From: SKKL01 sp046543225
GTDB taxonomy: Bacteria; Actinomycetota; Acidimicrobiia; Acidimicrobiales; SKKL01
Length of the DNA stretch: 7,214 nucleotides
Direction of reading: 5' to 3'
Assembly (NCBI GenBank): GCA_046543225.1
Contig: JBKGZW010000136.1
Location: 1 to 7,214 of the forward strand
Below the pieces are notes generated by a model. It was given only the letters and a program-made list of their open reading frames with translations. It was not told the DNA's origin and did not search any database. The translations under genes and the position numbers were made by a program. Positions 1 through 6,974 of the stretch are shown here, piece after piece. Within the stretch, counting starts at the first letter, position 1. Every line of letters begins with the position of its first letter.

Positions 1-31
1 GGCCCGCACCCCGCACGCCGCGCCCCCCTGC

Positions 32-1285
32 TCAGCTGCCGAAGTCCCAACCTCCGTCGGCCTCGAAGCCCTTGAGGACGTTCTTGGCGATGAGGATCTG
101 GTGCACCTCGTCGGGACCGTCGGCCAACCGCAGGGTGCGGGCGCCGAGGTACATCCCGGCGAGGGGCAGGTCGTTGGTGACCCCGGCGGCGCCCCACACC
201 TGGATCGCCCGGTCGACCACCCGATGATAGGCGGCGGGCACCGCGATCTTGATCGCCGAGATGTCGGTGCGGGCACCCTGGAGCCCCCGGTCGACCTTCT
301 CGGCGCAGTCGATGGTCATGAGGCGGGCGGACTGCACGTCGATGTAGCTGTCGGCGATGAAGCCCTGGACGAACTGCTTGTCCTTGAGCAGGCCACCGTG
401 GACCTGGCGGGTGTTGGCCCGCTCGACCATGAGGTCGAAGGCCCGCCACATCGCGCCCACCGAGTTCATGCAGTGGAACACCCGGCCGGCACCGAGGCGG
501 TCCTGGGCGGCCTGGTGGCCCTCGCCGACCTTGCCGAGGGCGTTGGTGACCGGCACCCTCACGTCGTTGTACTTGACCTCGCAGTGGTCGGACTCGTGAC
601 GACCCCAGATCCCGATGCCCCGCACGATGTCGACGCCCTTGGTGGCGGTGGGCACGATGATCTGGACCATGTCGCCGCTGCGGCCCTCGGCCCCCTCGGG
701 ATCGTCCACCCGGCACATGACGATGAAGAAGTCGGCGCCGATGCCGTTGGAGGTGAACCACTTGTGGCCGTTGATGACCCACTCGTCGCCGTCGAGACGG
801 GCGCTGGTGTCGAGCGACCGGGGATCGGAGCCGGGGTTGTGGGGTTCGGTCATCGAGAACCCGGACTCCATGTCGCCCTCGATGAGGGGCATGAGCCACT
901 TGTCCTTCTGCTCCTGGGTGCCGTACTTGACCAGGATCGTCTGGTTGCCCGAGTTGGGGGCGACCACCCCGAACAGCGACGCCGCACCGGGTGAGTAGGC
1001 GAGGATCTCGTTCATGTAGGCGTGGGCCAGGAAGTCGAGGCCCATGCCCCCGTACTCCTGGGGCAGGTGCGGGGCCCAGAGCCCGGCCTCCCACACCTTG
1101 GCCTTCACGTGCTCGCGCGCCTCGACCGACGCCCGGCGCTCGGCGTCGGTCGGCCGACCGCGACGACCCGCCCAGAGCTGGTCCTCGTTGGGGAGGATCT
1201 CGCTGTTGACGATCTCGGCGGTGCGCATGCGGATGTCGTTGATGCGCTCGTCGAGGGTCGGGATGGGCGTCACCTGCATGGCCAT
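32..1285 (-). CDS. Acyl-CoA dehydrogenase, ACAD10/ACAD11-like (417 aa)
   Basis: FAD-dependent flavoenzyme expected to introduce a 2,3-double bond into an acyl-CoA in the cytoplasm and pass electrons to ETF. The full three-part fold is visible: a helical N-domain (about residues 10-140, with EYGGMG at 78-83), a beta middle domain with the FAD/substrate motif MTEP..GSD (145-154) and INGHKWFTSNG (171-181), and a helical C-domain (about 255-405) with QVWGAAGV (362-369). Near the end, RLADGPDEVH (386-395) sits where medium-chain enzymes have the YEGT catalytic-glutamate motif. The base is therefore probably Asp389, as in ACAD10/11-type enzymes, rather than Glu. Length is normal for the family. The ATG at 1285 is preferred over the one two codons later because GGAG lies 10 nt upstream. 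The gene diverges from the binding-protein gene across a 213-bp control region. Family is secure; substrate is not known (branched, long-chain or 4-hydroxyacyl-type chains are possible). Confidence 0.93.
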   Translation of the reverse strand: MAMQVTPIPTLDERINDIRMRTAEIVNSEILPNEDQLWAGRRGRPTDAERRASVEAREHVKAKVWEAGLWAPHLPQEYGGMGLDFLAHAYMNEILAYSPGAASLFGVVAPNSGNQTILVKYGTQEQKDKWLMPLIEGDMESGFSMTEPHNPGSDPRSLDTSARLDGDEWVINGHKWFTSNGIGADFFIVMCRVDDPEGAEGRSGDMVQIIVPTATKGVDIVRGIGIWGRHESDHCEVKYNDVRVPVTNALGKVGEGHQAAQDRLGAGRVFHCMNSVGAMWRAFDLMVERANTRQVHGGLLKDKQFVQGFIADSYIDVQSARLMTIDCAEKVDRGLQGARTDISAIKIAVPAAYHRVVDRAIQVWGAAGVTNDLPLAGMYLGARTLRLADGPDEVHQILIAKNVLKGFEADGGWDFGS

Positions 1286-1324
1286 GGCGAGGGTTCTCCA
1301 GAAGCGAGAGATGCGTGTTGCCCG

Positions 1325-1330
1325 ACGCTA
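1325..1330 (-). promoter_or_regulatory. Possible -10 box of the acyl-CoA dehydrogenase promoter
   Basis: On the minus strand TAGCGT fits the TAnnnT pattern. It would start transcription near 1318, giving a 33-nt leader before the ATG at 1285. No good -35 hexamer lies 16-19 nt upstream. Such a promoter would be expected to need an activator, and a palindrome is centred about 42 bp upstream of the inferred start. This is by-eye inference only. Confidence 0.3.
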
Positions 1331-1352
1331 TGGGACCAGCGTGAGCTTGGCT

Positions 1353-1368
1353 AGGGACCTTGGTCCCT
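1353..1368. promoter_or_regulatory. DosR/DevR-like palindrome (AGGGACC-TT-GGTCCCT)
   Basis: Perfect 7-bp inverted repeat around a TT centre. The 14-bp core GGGACCTTGGTCCC matches 12 of 14 positions of the mycobacterial DosR (NarL-family) box core GGGACTWWAGTCCC, recalled from the literature. A further GGGACC half-site lies at 1332-1337, 22 bp (about two helical turns) from the matching half of the palindrome. The centre is at about -42 from the inferred start of the leftward acyl-CoA dehydrogenase transcript, a typical activator position. The symmetry is certain; the identity of the binding protein is inferred. Confidence 0.5.
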
Positions 1369-1378
1369 CTCCACTCGA

Positions 1379-1395
1379 ACCGTACGCAGTACGGT
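1379..1395. promoter_or_regulatory. TetR-operator-like palindrome (ACCGTAC-GCA-GTACGGT)
   Basis: Perfect 7-bp inverted repeat with a 3-bp spacer, 17 bp in all. Its size and symmetry are those of operators bound by dimeric TetR-family regulators, which often control acyl-CoA metabolism and transport genes. It ends 16 bp before the -35 box of the rightward promoter, centred about 60 bp upstream of the inferred livK-like transcript start. No regulator gene lies in the window, so the binding protein is unknown. Confidence 0.45.
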
Positions 1396-1411
1396 CACGA
1401 AGCCATCATCG

Positions 1412-1440
1412 TTGAGCGAACGGTCGGCGAGGGTTACGCT
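1412..1440 (+). promoter_or_regulatory. Promoter of the binding-protein gene
   Basis: TTGAGC at 1412-1417 (four of six to TTGACA) is followed after exactly 17 bp by TACGCT at 1435-1440, a good TAnnnT -10 box. Transcription would begin near 1447, leaving a leader of about 52 nt before the ATG at 1499. It is the best sigma70-type promoter in the gap and points the right way. Confidence 0.55.
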
Positions 1441-1449
1441 GCGGGACAT

Positions 1450-1464
1450 CCACGACCATCGTGG
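1450..1464. repeat. Inverted repeat in the 5' leader (CCACGA-CCA-TCGTGG)
   Basis: Perfect 6-bp inverted repeat with a 3-nt centre, starting about 3 nt after the inferred transcript start of the binding-protein gene. It could be an operator just downstream of the promoter or a small hairpin at the mRNA 5' end. It is too short to count as a riboswitch, and no function can be assigned. Confidence 0.3.
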
Positions 1465-1498
1465 GTTGACCTACAGGTGAACGAAAGAGAACTCACTC

Positions 1499-2815
1499 AT
1501 GCGCACATCGAGTCGGTTGTGGCGATTGCTCGCCATCCTGATGACCTTCTCGCTCCTTGCCGCGGCCTGCGGCAACGACGATGACGACGCCGCGGGCGAC
1601 GGCGACGGCGACGACGACGGGACCGAGGAGCCGGACATCGACACCGACCCCATCGAGGTCGACTTCGACACCGAGACCCTCACCATCGGCACCCTGTTGC
1701 CCGAGACCGGTGACCTCGCCTTCCTCGGCCCACCCATGGTCGAGGCGGTGAACATGGCCGTCGAAGACATCAACGACGCCGGCGGTGTGCTCGGCAACGA
1801 CGTGGTCCTCGAGACCGGCGACAGCGGCACCGATCCCGGCGTCGCCAACACCACCGTCGACCGCCTGCTCGGCACGGTGGGGGTCAACGCCCTCGTCGGT
1901 GCGGCCGCGTCGGGTATCACCACCCAGCTGGTCGACAAGATCACCGGATCCGGTGTCGTCGAGTGCTCGCCGTCGAACACGGCGGCATCGCTGCGCAACG
2001 CCGGCCAGGACGGCTACTACTTCCGCACCGCCCCCGGTGACGACCTCCAGGGCCCGGTGCTCGCCGAGACCGTGCTCAACGACGGCCACAGCAACGTGGC
2101 GGTCGTGGTGCGAGCCGACGACTACGGCGTCGGCTTCGGCGACGCCATCGTCGAGACCCTCGAGGACGGTGGCGCCACCGTCGTCTACAACGACTCGTAC
2201 GACCCCCGGGCCACCAACTTCGATGCCGAGGTGCAGGCCATCGCCGGCGAGAGCCCCGACGCCATCGTCCTCATCGGCTTCGAGGAGGGCATCCAGATCA
2301 TCCAGACGATGATCGAGGAAGGCGTCGGCCCCGCGGACGTGCCGCTCTACACCGGTGACGGGCTCGCCACCGGCGACCTGGGCGAGAGCATCGATCCCGA
2401 GAACCCGGGTGTCGCCGAGGGCATCACCGGCACCGCCCCCTCGGCCAACCCCGAGACCGGCGCCGCGTTCTTCCCGGACGCGTTCAGCGAGTTCGCACCC
2501 GATGTCGACGCCATCTTCTCCTCGCAGTCCTATGACTGCGCGGTGCTGTTCGCCCTCGCCACCGCTCAGGCCGGAACGGCCGACCCCGCCGAGATCCGCG
2601 ACAACATGGAGTCGGTGTCGGGACCCGAGGGCACCGAGTGCTCGACCTTCGAAGAGTGCATCGAGCTGATCGACGCCGGCGAGGAGATCGACTACCAGGG
2701 CGCTTCGGGTCCGATCGATCTGGACGGCAGCGACCCATCGGTCGCCTCCTATGACATCAACGTCTATGACGAGAACGGCGAGCTGCAACTCGTCGATCAG
2801 GTGGTCGCCCAGTAG
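1499..2815 (+). CDS. livK: Lipoprotein substrate-binding protein of hydrophobic amino acid ABC transporter (438 aa)
   Basis: Extracytoplasmic solute receptor of the HAAT (Liv) family, type I periplasmic-binding fold (Peripla_BP_6). It has a lipoprotein signal peptide: MRTSSRLWR, a hydrophobic stretch, then the lipobox LAAAC with Cys24 as the lipidated residue. An Asp/Glu/Gly-rich linker (about 26-56) tethers the receptor. The binding domain runs from about 59 to 436: LTIGTLLPETGDLAFLG opens it, NDAGGVLG (92-99) and VGAAASG (133-139) are typical ligand-side motifs, and SYDCAVLFALA (344-354) lies in the C-lobe. Cys381 and Cys387 sit close together in a TECSTFEEC segment, followed by YQGASGP, as I recall from actinobacterial relatives; a disulphide is possible. 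The start is set by the signal peptide, with a weak purine-rich site (GAAAGAGA, 1483-1490) ahead of it. The gene has its own promoter and faces its partner livHMGF genes. Ligand is uncertain: leucine-type amino acids, amides and other small acids all fit this family. Confidence 0.9.
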   Translation: MRTSSRLWRLLAILMTFSLLAAACGNDDDDAAGDGDGDDDGTEEPDIDTDPIEVDFDTETLTIGTLLPETGDLAFLGPPMVEAVNMAVEDINDAGGVLGNDVVLETGDSGTDPGVANTTVDRLLGTVGVNALVGAAASGITTQLVDKITGSGVVECSPSNTAASLRNAGQDGYYFRTAPGDDLQGPVLAETVLNDGHSNVAVVVRADDYGVGFGDAIVETLEDGGATVVYNDSYDPRATNFDAEVQAIAGESPDAIVLIGFEEGIQIIQTMIEEGVGPADVPLYTGDGLATGDLGESIDPENPGVAEGITGTAPSANPETGAAFFPDAFSEFAPDVDAIFSSQSYDCAVLFALATAQAGTADPAEIRDNMESVSGPEGTECSTFEECIELIDAGEEIDYQGASGPIDLDGSDPSVASYDINVYDENGELQLVDQVVAQ

Positions 2816-2842
2816 CGGCACCAGTCAGACACCAGCGCGACA

Positions 2843-2872
2843 GCGGGGCCCGGCCACCAGGCCGGGCCCCGC
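2843..2872. terminator. Shared bidirectional terminator hairpin
   Basis: A perfect 13-bp GC-rich stem (GCGGGGCCCGGCC paired with GGCCGGGCCCCGC) closes on a 4-nt ACCA loop. It begins 27 nt after the binding-protein stop and ends 12 nt from the livF stop, so it can serve both convergent transcripts. There is no U-tract on either side, which is usual for hairpin terminators in high-GC actinobacteria. Confidence 0.85.
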
Positions 2873-2884
2873 CCGCGTCCGGGC

Positions 2885-3609
<725 letters not shown>

Positions 3610-3613
<4 letters not shown>

Positions 3614-4452
3614 GAGTCCGTCTCCTCGGAGAGGTGGGTGCCGAGGTAGGCGTCGATGACCTTCGGGTCGCTGCCGACGGCGCGGGGCAACCCCTCGGAG
3701 ATCACCGCGCCCTCGGCCAGGCACACCACCCAGTCGCTGATGCCCATGACCACGTCCATGTCGTGCTCGATGAAGATGACGGTGAGGCCCTCGTCGCGCA
3801 GCGCGGCCACGTGGCCGAGCAGGGACTGGACCAGGGCGGGGTTGACGCCGGCCATCGGTTCGTCGAGGAGGATGACCTCGGGTCGGACCATGAGGGCCCG
3901 CGCCATCTCGAGCAGCTTGCGCTGGCCGCCCGAGAGGGTGCCGGCGTACTCGTGGCGCATCTGGGTGAGGTTGAACCGCTCGAGCAGCGCCTCGGCCTGC
4001 TCGTGCACCTCGGCCTCCTGCGGCCGCCACCGGAACGGCAGGAGCGTCTCACGCAGACGCTCCCCGCGCTGGCCGGAGGCACCGAGCAACAGGTTGTCGA
4101 GCACGGTCATCTTGGCCAGCGCCTTGGTGAGCTGGAAGGTGCGGACCATGCCGTGGCGGGCGATGGCGTGGGGCGGCTTGCCCTGGAGCGGCGTACCGTC
4201 GAGGGACCACGTGCCCGAGTCGGCGGCGTCGAACCCGGTGAGCAGGTTGAACAGGGTCGTCTTGCCGGCGCCGTTGGGTCCGATCATCGAGGTGATGAGC
4301 CCTCGCTGCACCTCGAGGTGGTCGACGTCGACGGCCTTGAGCCCACCGAAGGAGCGCGAGACGTCGTCGATGACGAGGATCGGGTCGGTCTTGGCCACGC
4401 CTGGTTCCGGAGCGATGGTGGCCATGGGGTGCTGGGGATCGTCAACGTGCAC
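3610..4452 (-). CDS. livG: ABC transporter ATP-binding protein, LivG type (280 aa)
   Basis: Second ATPase of the transporter, pairing with LivF beneath the LivH/LivM channel. Motifs in order: Walker A GPNGAGKT (58-65), Q-loop Gln107 in RTFQ, signature LSGGQ (173-177), Walker B VILLDEP (193-199) with Glu198, and the H-loop His230 in FIEHD. The end, SEGLPRAVGSDPKVIDAYLG, is the Liv ATPase C-terminal segment that reads the permease loop. The GTG at 4452 is chosen over the ATG at 4425 because a perfect extended ribosome-binding site lies 9 nt upstream of it, whereas the ATG has none. This gives about 25 extra N-terminal residues compared with E. coli LivG. The start overlaps the livM end by 11 nt and the stop overlaps the livF start by 4 nt. 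Confidence 0.94.
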
Positions 4453-5434
4453 CGACCATCACCTCCTCGCGCCGGCCGAACACGCCTTGGGGTCGCCAGA
4501 CCATCAGGGCCATGAGCAGGAGCCCGGTGACCACGAAGCGCACGGCGAACATCTGCTGGCTGGTGAGCAGCCACTCGGGGATGATCCCCTGGTCGATGCC
4601 CTCGCGCAGCAACCCTTCGGCGAAGAGCAACAGGAACCAGAACATGACCGCGCCGGCCATGGCCCCCTTGATGGTGGCGGCACCGCCGAGGATCATGACC
4701 GTCCACACGAAGAACGTCTGCTGGGGCAGGTAGCTGTTGGGGTCGACCGCGGAGGCTTCGAGGGCGAGCAGCATCCCGGCGAGCGCGCCCATGACCCCGC
4801 CGATGCACAGGCTCTGGATCTTGATCACGAAGGCGTTCTTGCCGAGGGCCCTGGCCGCGTCCTCGTCTTCGCGGATGGCCTTGACCACCCGACCCCACGG
4901 GGCCCGCATGAGTGCCCACACCACCAGGGTGCACAGGAGGGCGACGGTCCAGCCGACCACCATGACCCAGAGCTGGCGCTCGCCGAAGGTGATCCGCCAG
5001 AACCCGTAGTTTCCGGGTGAGATGGGGTTGAGGTCGAAGAAGTCGGTGGCGATGCCCTGGAGGCCGAACACGCCACCGGTGACGCCTTCGAGCGCCCGCG
5101 ACCGGATCGAGATGCGGATGATCTCGCCCACGGCGATGGTGGTGATGGCCAGGTACTCGACGCGGAGCCTCAAGGTGGTGCCGCCGAGCACGAGCCCGAG
5201 CAGGAGGGCGGCCACCATCCCGGCGGGGATGCCGAGCCACAGCGAGAACCCCGCGTCGACCACCGCGGCCATGGTGTAGGCGCCGATGGCCATGAAGGCC
5301 ACGTGGCCGAAGTTCAACAGGCCGGTGAAGCCGAAGTGCAGGTTGAGGCCCACCGCGGCGATGGCGAACGCGGCCGCGTTGGGGCCCAGTGCTCCCCGCA
5401 GGGCGTCGGCGAAGACCCGGATCAGATCGTCCAT
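4442..5434 (-). CDS. livM: Branched-chain amino acid ABC transporter permease, LivM type (330 aa)
   Basis: Integral membrane half of the translocation channel. It is strongly hydrophobic, with roughly eight to nine helices starting near residue 20. The N-terminal signature GLNLHFGFTGLLNFGHVAFMAIGAY (29-53, spanning the first helices) is typical of LivM. The cytoplasmic coupling loop GRVVKAIREDEDAARALGKN (181-200) matches the EAA-like loop that contacts the ATPases. The C-terminal helix ends in VWRPQGVFGRREE, as in other Liv permeases. The ATG at 5434 shares one base with the livH stop (TGATG), and GGGAG lies 11 nt before it, so translation is probably coupled to livH. The last codons also form the ribosome-binding site of livG. 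Confidence 0.94.
   Translation of the reverse strand: MDDLIRVFADALRGALGPNAAAFAIAAVGLNLHFGFTGLLNFGHVAFMAIGAYTMAAVVDAGFSLWLGIPAGMVAALLLGLVLGGTTLRLRVEYLAITTIAVGEIIRISIRSRALEGVTGGVFGLQGIATDFFDLNPISPGNYGFWRITFGERQLWVMVVGWTVALLCTLVVWALMRAPWGRVVKAIREDEDAARALGKNAFVIKIQSLCIGGVMGALAGMLLALEASAVDPNSYLPQQTFFVWTVMILGGAATIKGAMAGAVMFWFLLLFAEGLLREGIDQGIIPEWLLTSQQMFAVRFVVTGLLLMALMVWRPQGVFGRREEVMVGAR
4458..4467 (-). promoter_or_regulatory. Extended Shine-Dalgarno of livG inside livM
   Basis: On the minus strand AGGAGGTGAT is a perfect 10-nt complement to the usual 16S rRNA tail (AUCACCUCCU). AGGAGG ends 9 nt before the GTG at 4452, which decides that start. The same bases encode Glu-Glu-Val-Met near the LivM C-terminus. 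Confidence 0.85.
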
Positions 5435-6846
5435 CAGCCGAAACGCTCCCGCACTCCGAGGATTCCCTGGGGCCGCACCAGCAAGATGATGACCAGCACC
5501 AGCAGGGCGAACATCAGCTTCAGCTCGGCGGGGAACCAGTAGGTCGAGAGCTGGGTCACCAGCCCCACGACCAGACCACCGAACATGGCGCCGTAGGCGG
5601 TGCCGAGCCCGCCGAGGATCACCGCCGAGAACAGCATGAGCAGCACGTGGTCACCCATGTTCCAGCGGACCGACTCGGCGATGCCGAAGAACACGCCGCT
5701 GAGCCCGGCGAGCGCGCCGCCGACGATCCAGGTGACGATCACGACCCGGCTGACGTCGATGCCGCTGGACTCGGCCAGGTCCTTGTTGACCGACACCGCC
5801 CGCATGGCGGTACCGATGCGCGTGTTCTTGAGAGCCCAGCCGACGGCGACGAGCACGACGGCGGCCACCGCCATGGTGATCCACGACTTGGGGGTGAGCG
5901 ACACCGGCCCGAGGTTCCACGAGGACTGGAGCCGGAAGTCGAGGTAGAAGTCGCGCCGGCTCCCGTAGAGCACCAGGTAGAGGTGGCGGACCAGCAGGCC
6001 GAGGCCGATCGAGATGACGAGGGCGGCGATGTCGCCGGAGCGGCGGCGGCGGACCGGTCCGAAGATGCCGACCTCCCACAGTCCGGCGAACCCGGCGGCG
6101 AGCACCACGGCGATCGCCGCGGCCAGCACCAGTGGCATCTCGGGCACCGGCCCGTATCCGCGTTCGAGCCAGAAGGCGATGATGGCTCCGAAGGCGAGCA
6201 GCTCGCCGTGGGCGAAGTTCACGAGGCCGGTGACGCCGTAGACCATCGACAGGCCGAGCGCGCCGAGGGCGATCAGCAGTCCGAACTTGAGTCCCTCGGC
6301 GGTGAGGTTGCTCAACCGGTCGAGGCGCGAGGCGAACTCGACCTGGCGTTCGCCGATGGCGAAGACGACGGTGGCCGACGATCCGGGCCGCACGTTGGGG
6401 GTGAGGGTGCTGCGGTCGGGGTTCTGCAGCGACACCCCTTCGGGAAGGGTGTCGGTGTCGATGGTGACCGAGACCCGCCCCGGTTCGGGAACGGCGACCG
6501 CCCAGATGCCCTCCTCGTCGCTCTCGACGGTGTCGATCGGTTCGCCGTCCTCGGTCTCGACGGTGATGGTCACCCCGGCGACGGGGAGCTCCTCCTGGTC
6601 TTCGAGCCGACCGCCGACCGACTGCTCGCCGGGCTCGGGGATCTCGATCTCCTCGGCGTCGGCTTCGGGATCGAGATCGGTCTCCTGGGCGTGGGCCGCG
6701 GGGACCGAGAGCGCGAGCGACCCGAGGGTGGCCACCAGCAGGCCCAGCAGGGTCGCCGCCGTGATCGCCTTGGTTGTGCGCTGGTTGCAGGGGCGGTGTG
6801 GCACGGGCGGCGGCTCGGCGGTGGGGGATGCGCAGGGGACCCGCAC
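5434..6846 (-). CDS. livH: LivH-type permease with secreted N-terminal beta-sandwich-like domain (470 aa)
   Basis: First gene of the livHMGF operon and the second channel subunit. Residues 183-470 are an ordinary LivH: LIALGALGLSMVYGVTGLVNFAHGE (191-215), the cytoplasmic loop TRIGTAMRAVSVNKDLAESSGID (342-364), and the end LLVRPQGILGVRERFG. Ahead of this is an unusual part. A signal-peptide-like segment (hydrophobic about 28-50, likely cut after AHA at 51-53) leads into an acidic stretch (54-75). Residues 76-166 then resemble a carboxypeptidase-regulatory/Cna-B-type domain: GGRLEDQEELPVAGVTITVETEDGEPIDTV in outline, followed by GIWAVAVPEPGRVSVTI. E. coli LivH is about 310 residues, so the extension adds some 150. 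Topology fits: the extension lies outside the cell and the first permease helix starts from outside. The start is uncertain: GTG 6846 has only a weak purine-rich site, and GTG 6804 would give 456 residues with a neater signal peptide. Confidence 0.92.
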   Translation of the reverse strand: MRVPCASPTAEPPPVPHRPCNQRTTKAITAATLLGLLVATLGSLALSVPAAHAQETDLDPEADAEEIEIPEPGEQSVGGRLEDQEELPVAGVTITVETEDGEPIDTVESDEEGIWAVAVPEPGRVSVTIDTDTLPEGVSLQNPDRSTLTPNVRPGSSATVVFAIGERQVEFASRLDRLSNLTAEGLKFGLLIALGALGLSMVYGVTGLVNFAHGELLAFGAIIAFWLERGYGPVPEMPLVLAAAIAVVLAAGFAGLWEVGIFGPVRRRRSGDIAALVISIGLGLLVRHLYLVLYGSRRDFYLDFRLQSSWNLGPVSLTPKSWITMAVAAVVLVAVGWALKNTRIGTAMRAVSVNKDLAESSGIDVSRVVIVTWIVGGALAGLSGVFFGIAESVRWNMGDHVLLMLFSAVILGGLGTAYGAMFGGLVVGLVTQLSTYWFPAELKLMFALLVLVIILLVRPQGILGVRERFG

Positions 6847-6872
6847 ATCGGGCCCGCTCGGTGGTACAAGCT

Positions 6873-6885
6873 GCTACAGAGTAGC
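6873..6885 (-). promoter_or_regulatory. Possible livH promoter -10 within a small palindrome
   Basis: On the minus strand TACTCT (6883-6878) fits TAnnnT and would start transcription near 6871, about 25 nt before the GTG at 6846. It lies inside the perfect 5-bp inverted repeat GCTAC-TCT-GTAGC, which could be an operator. No convincing -35 box is seen; TTGTTT upstream is only 11 nt away. Weak evidence. Confidence 0.25.
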
Positions 6886-6893
6886 CAGGGCTG

Positions 6894-6938
6894 CAAACAA
6901 CTGCCGGGCAGAGCAGGCTCGGGGCCCACTCCGCCCGG
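6894..6938 (-). terminator. Intrinsic terminator after the LPxTG gene
   Basis: Reading leftward, CCGGGCGGAG pairs with CTCTGCCCGG (10 bp with one G-U pair) around a GC-rich loop. It is followed at once by CAGTTGTTTG, a T-rich tract that is rare in this DNA. It begins 37 nt after the stop of the surface-protein gene and ends about 48 nt before the livH start, so it would separate the two transcription units. Confidence 0.6.
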
Positions 6939-6974
6939 TCTCGGTGTTGCTGGTGTTGTCGGTGGTGCTGGTGG

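Noticed and set aside
101..994. Plus-strand open frame opposite the acyl-CoA dehydrogenase (297 aa)
   Set aside because: Antisense shadow rich in Val, His, Asp and Gly, without motifs. The minus-strand enzyme explains the coding pattern.
1286..1498. Possible riboswitch or small RNA between the divergent genes
   Set aside because: The inferred leader is only about 52 nt with one short hairpin. No known riboswitch core or extended structure can be seen.
1360..1584. Possible small plus-strand gene in the divergent gap (74 aa)
   Set aside because: It overlaps the palindromes, the promoter and the start of the binding-protein gene in another frame, and has no recognisable features.
1493..2821. 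Long minus-strand open frame opposite the binding-protein gene (442 aa)
   Set aside because: It is the antisense shadow of a clearly recognised lipoprotein. Its product is a His/Val/Gly/Asp-rich sequence with no family features, typical of high-GC reverse frames.
3614..4030. Upstream extension of livF in the same frame (would give 381 aa)
   Set aside because: This part reads through livG in the wrong frame as Arg/Pro/His-rich noise. The ATG at 3613 with its ribosome-binding site and ATGA overlap gives a normal LivF.
3656..5020. Long plus-strand open frame opposite livG and livM (454 aa)
   Set aside because: Antisense to two well-supported genes, low-complexity Ser/Arg/His composition, no recognisable domain and no ribosome-binding site.
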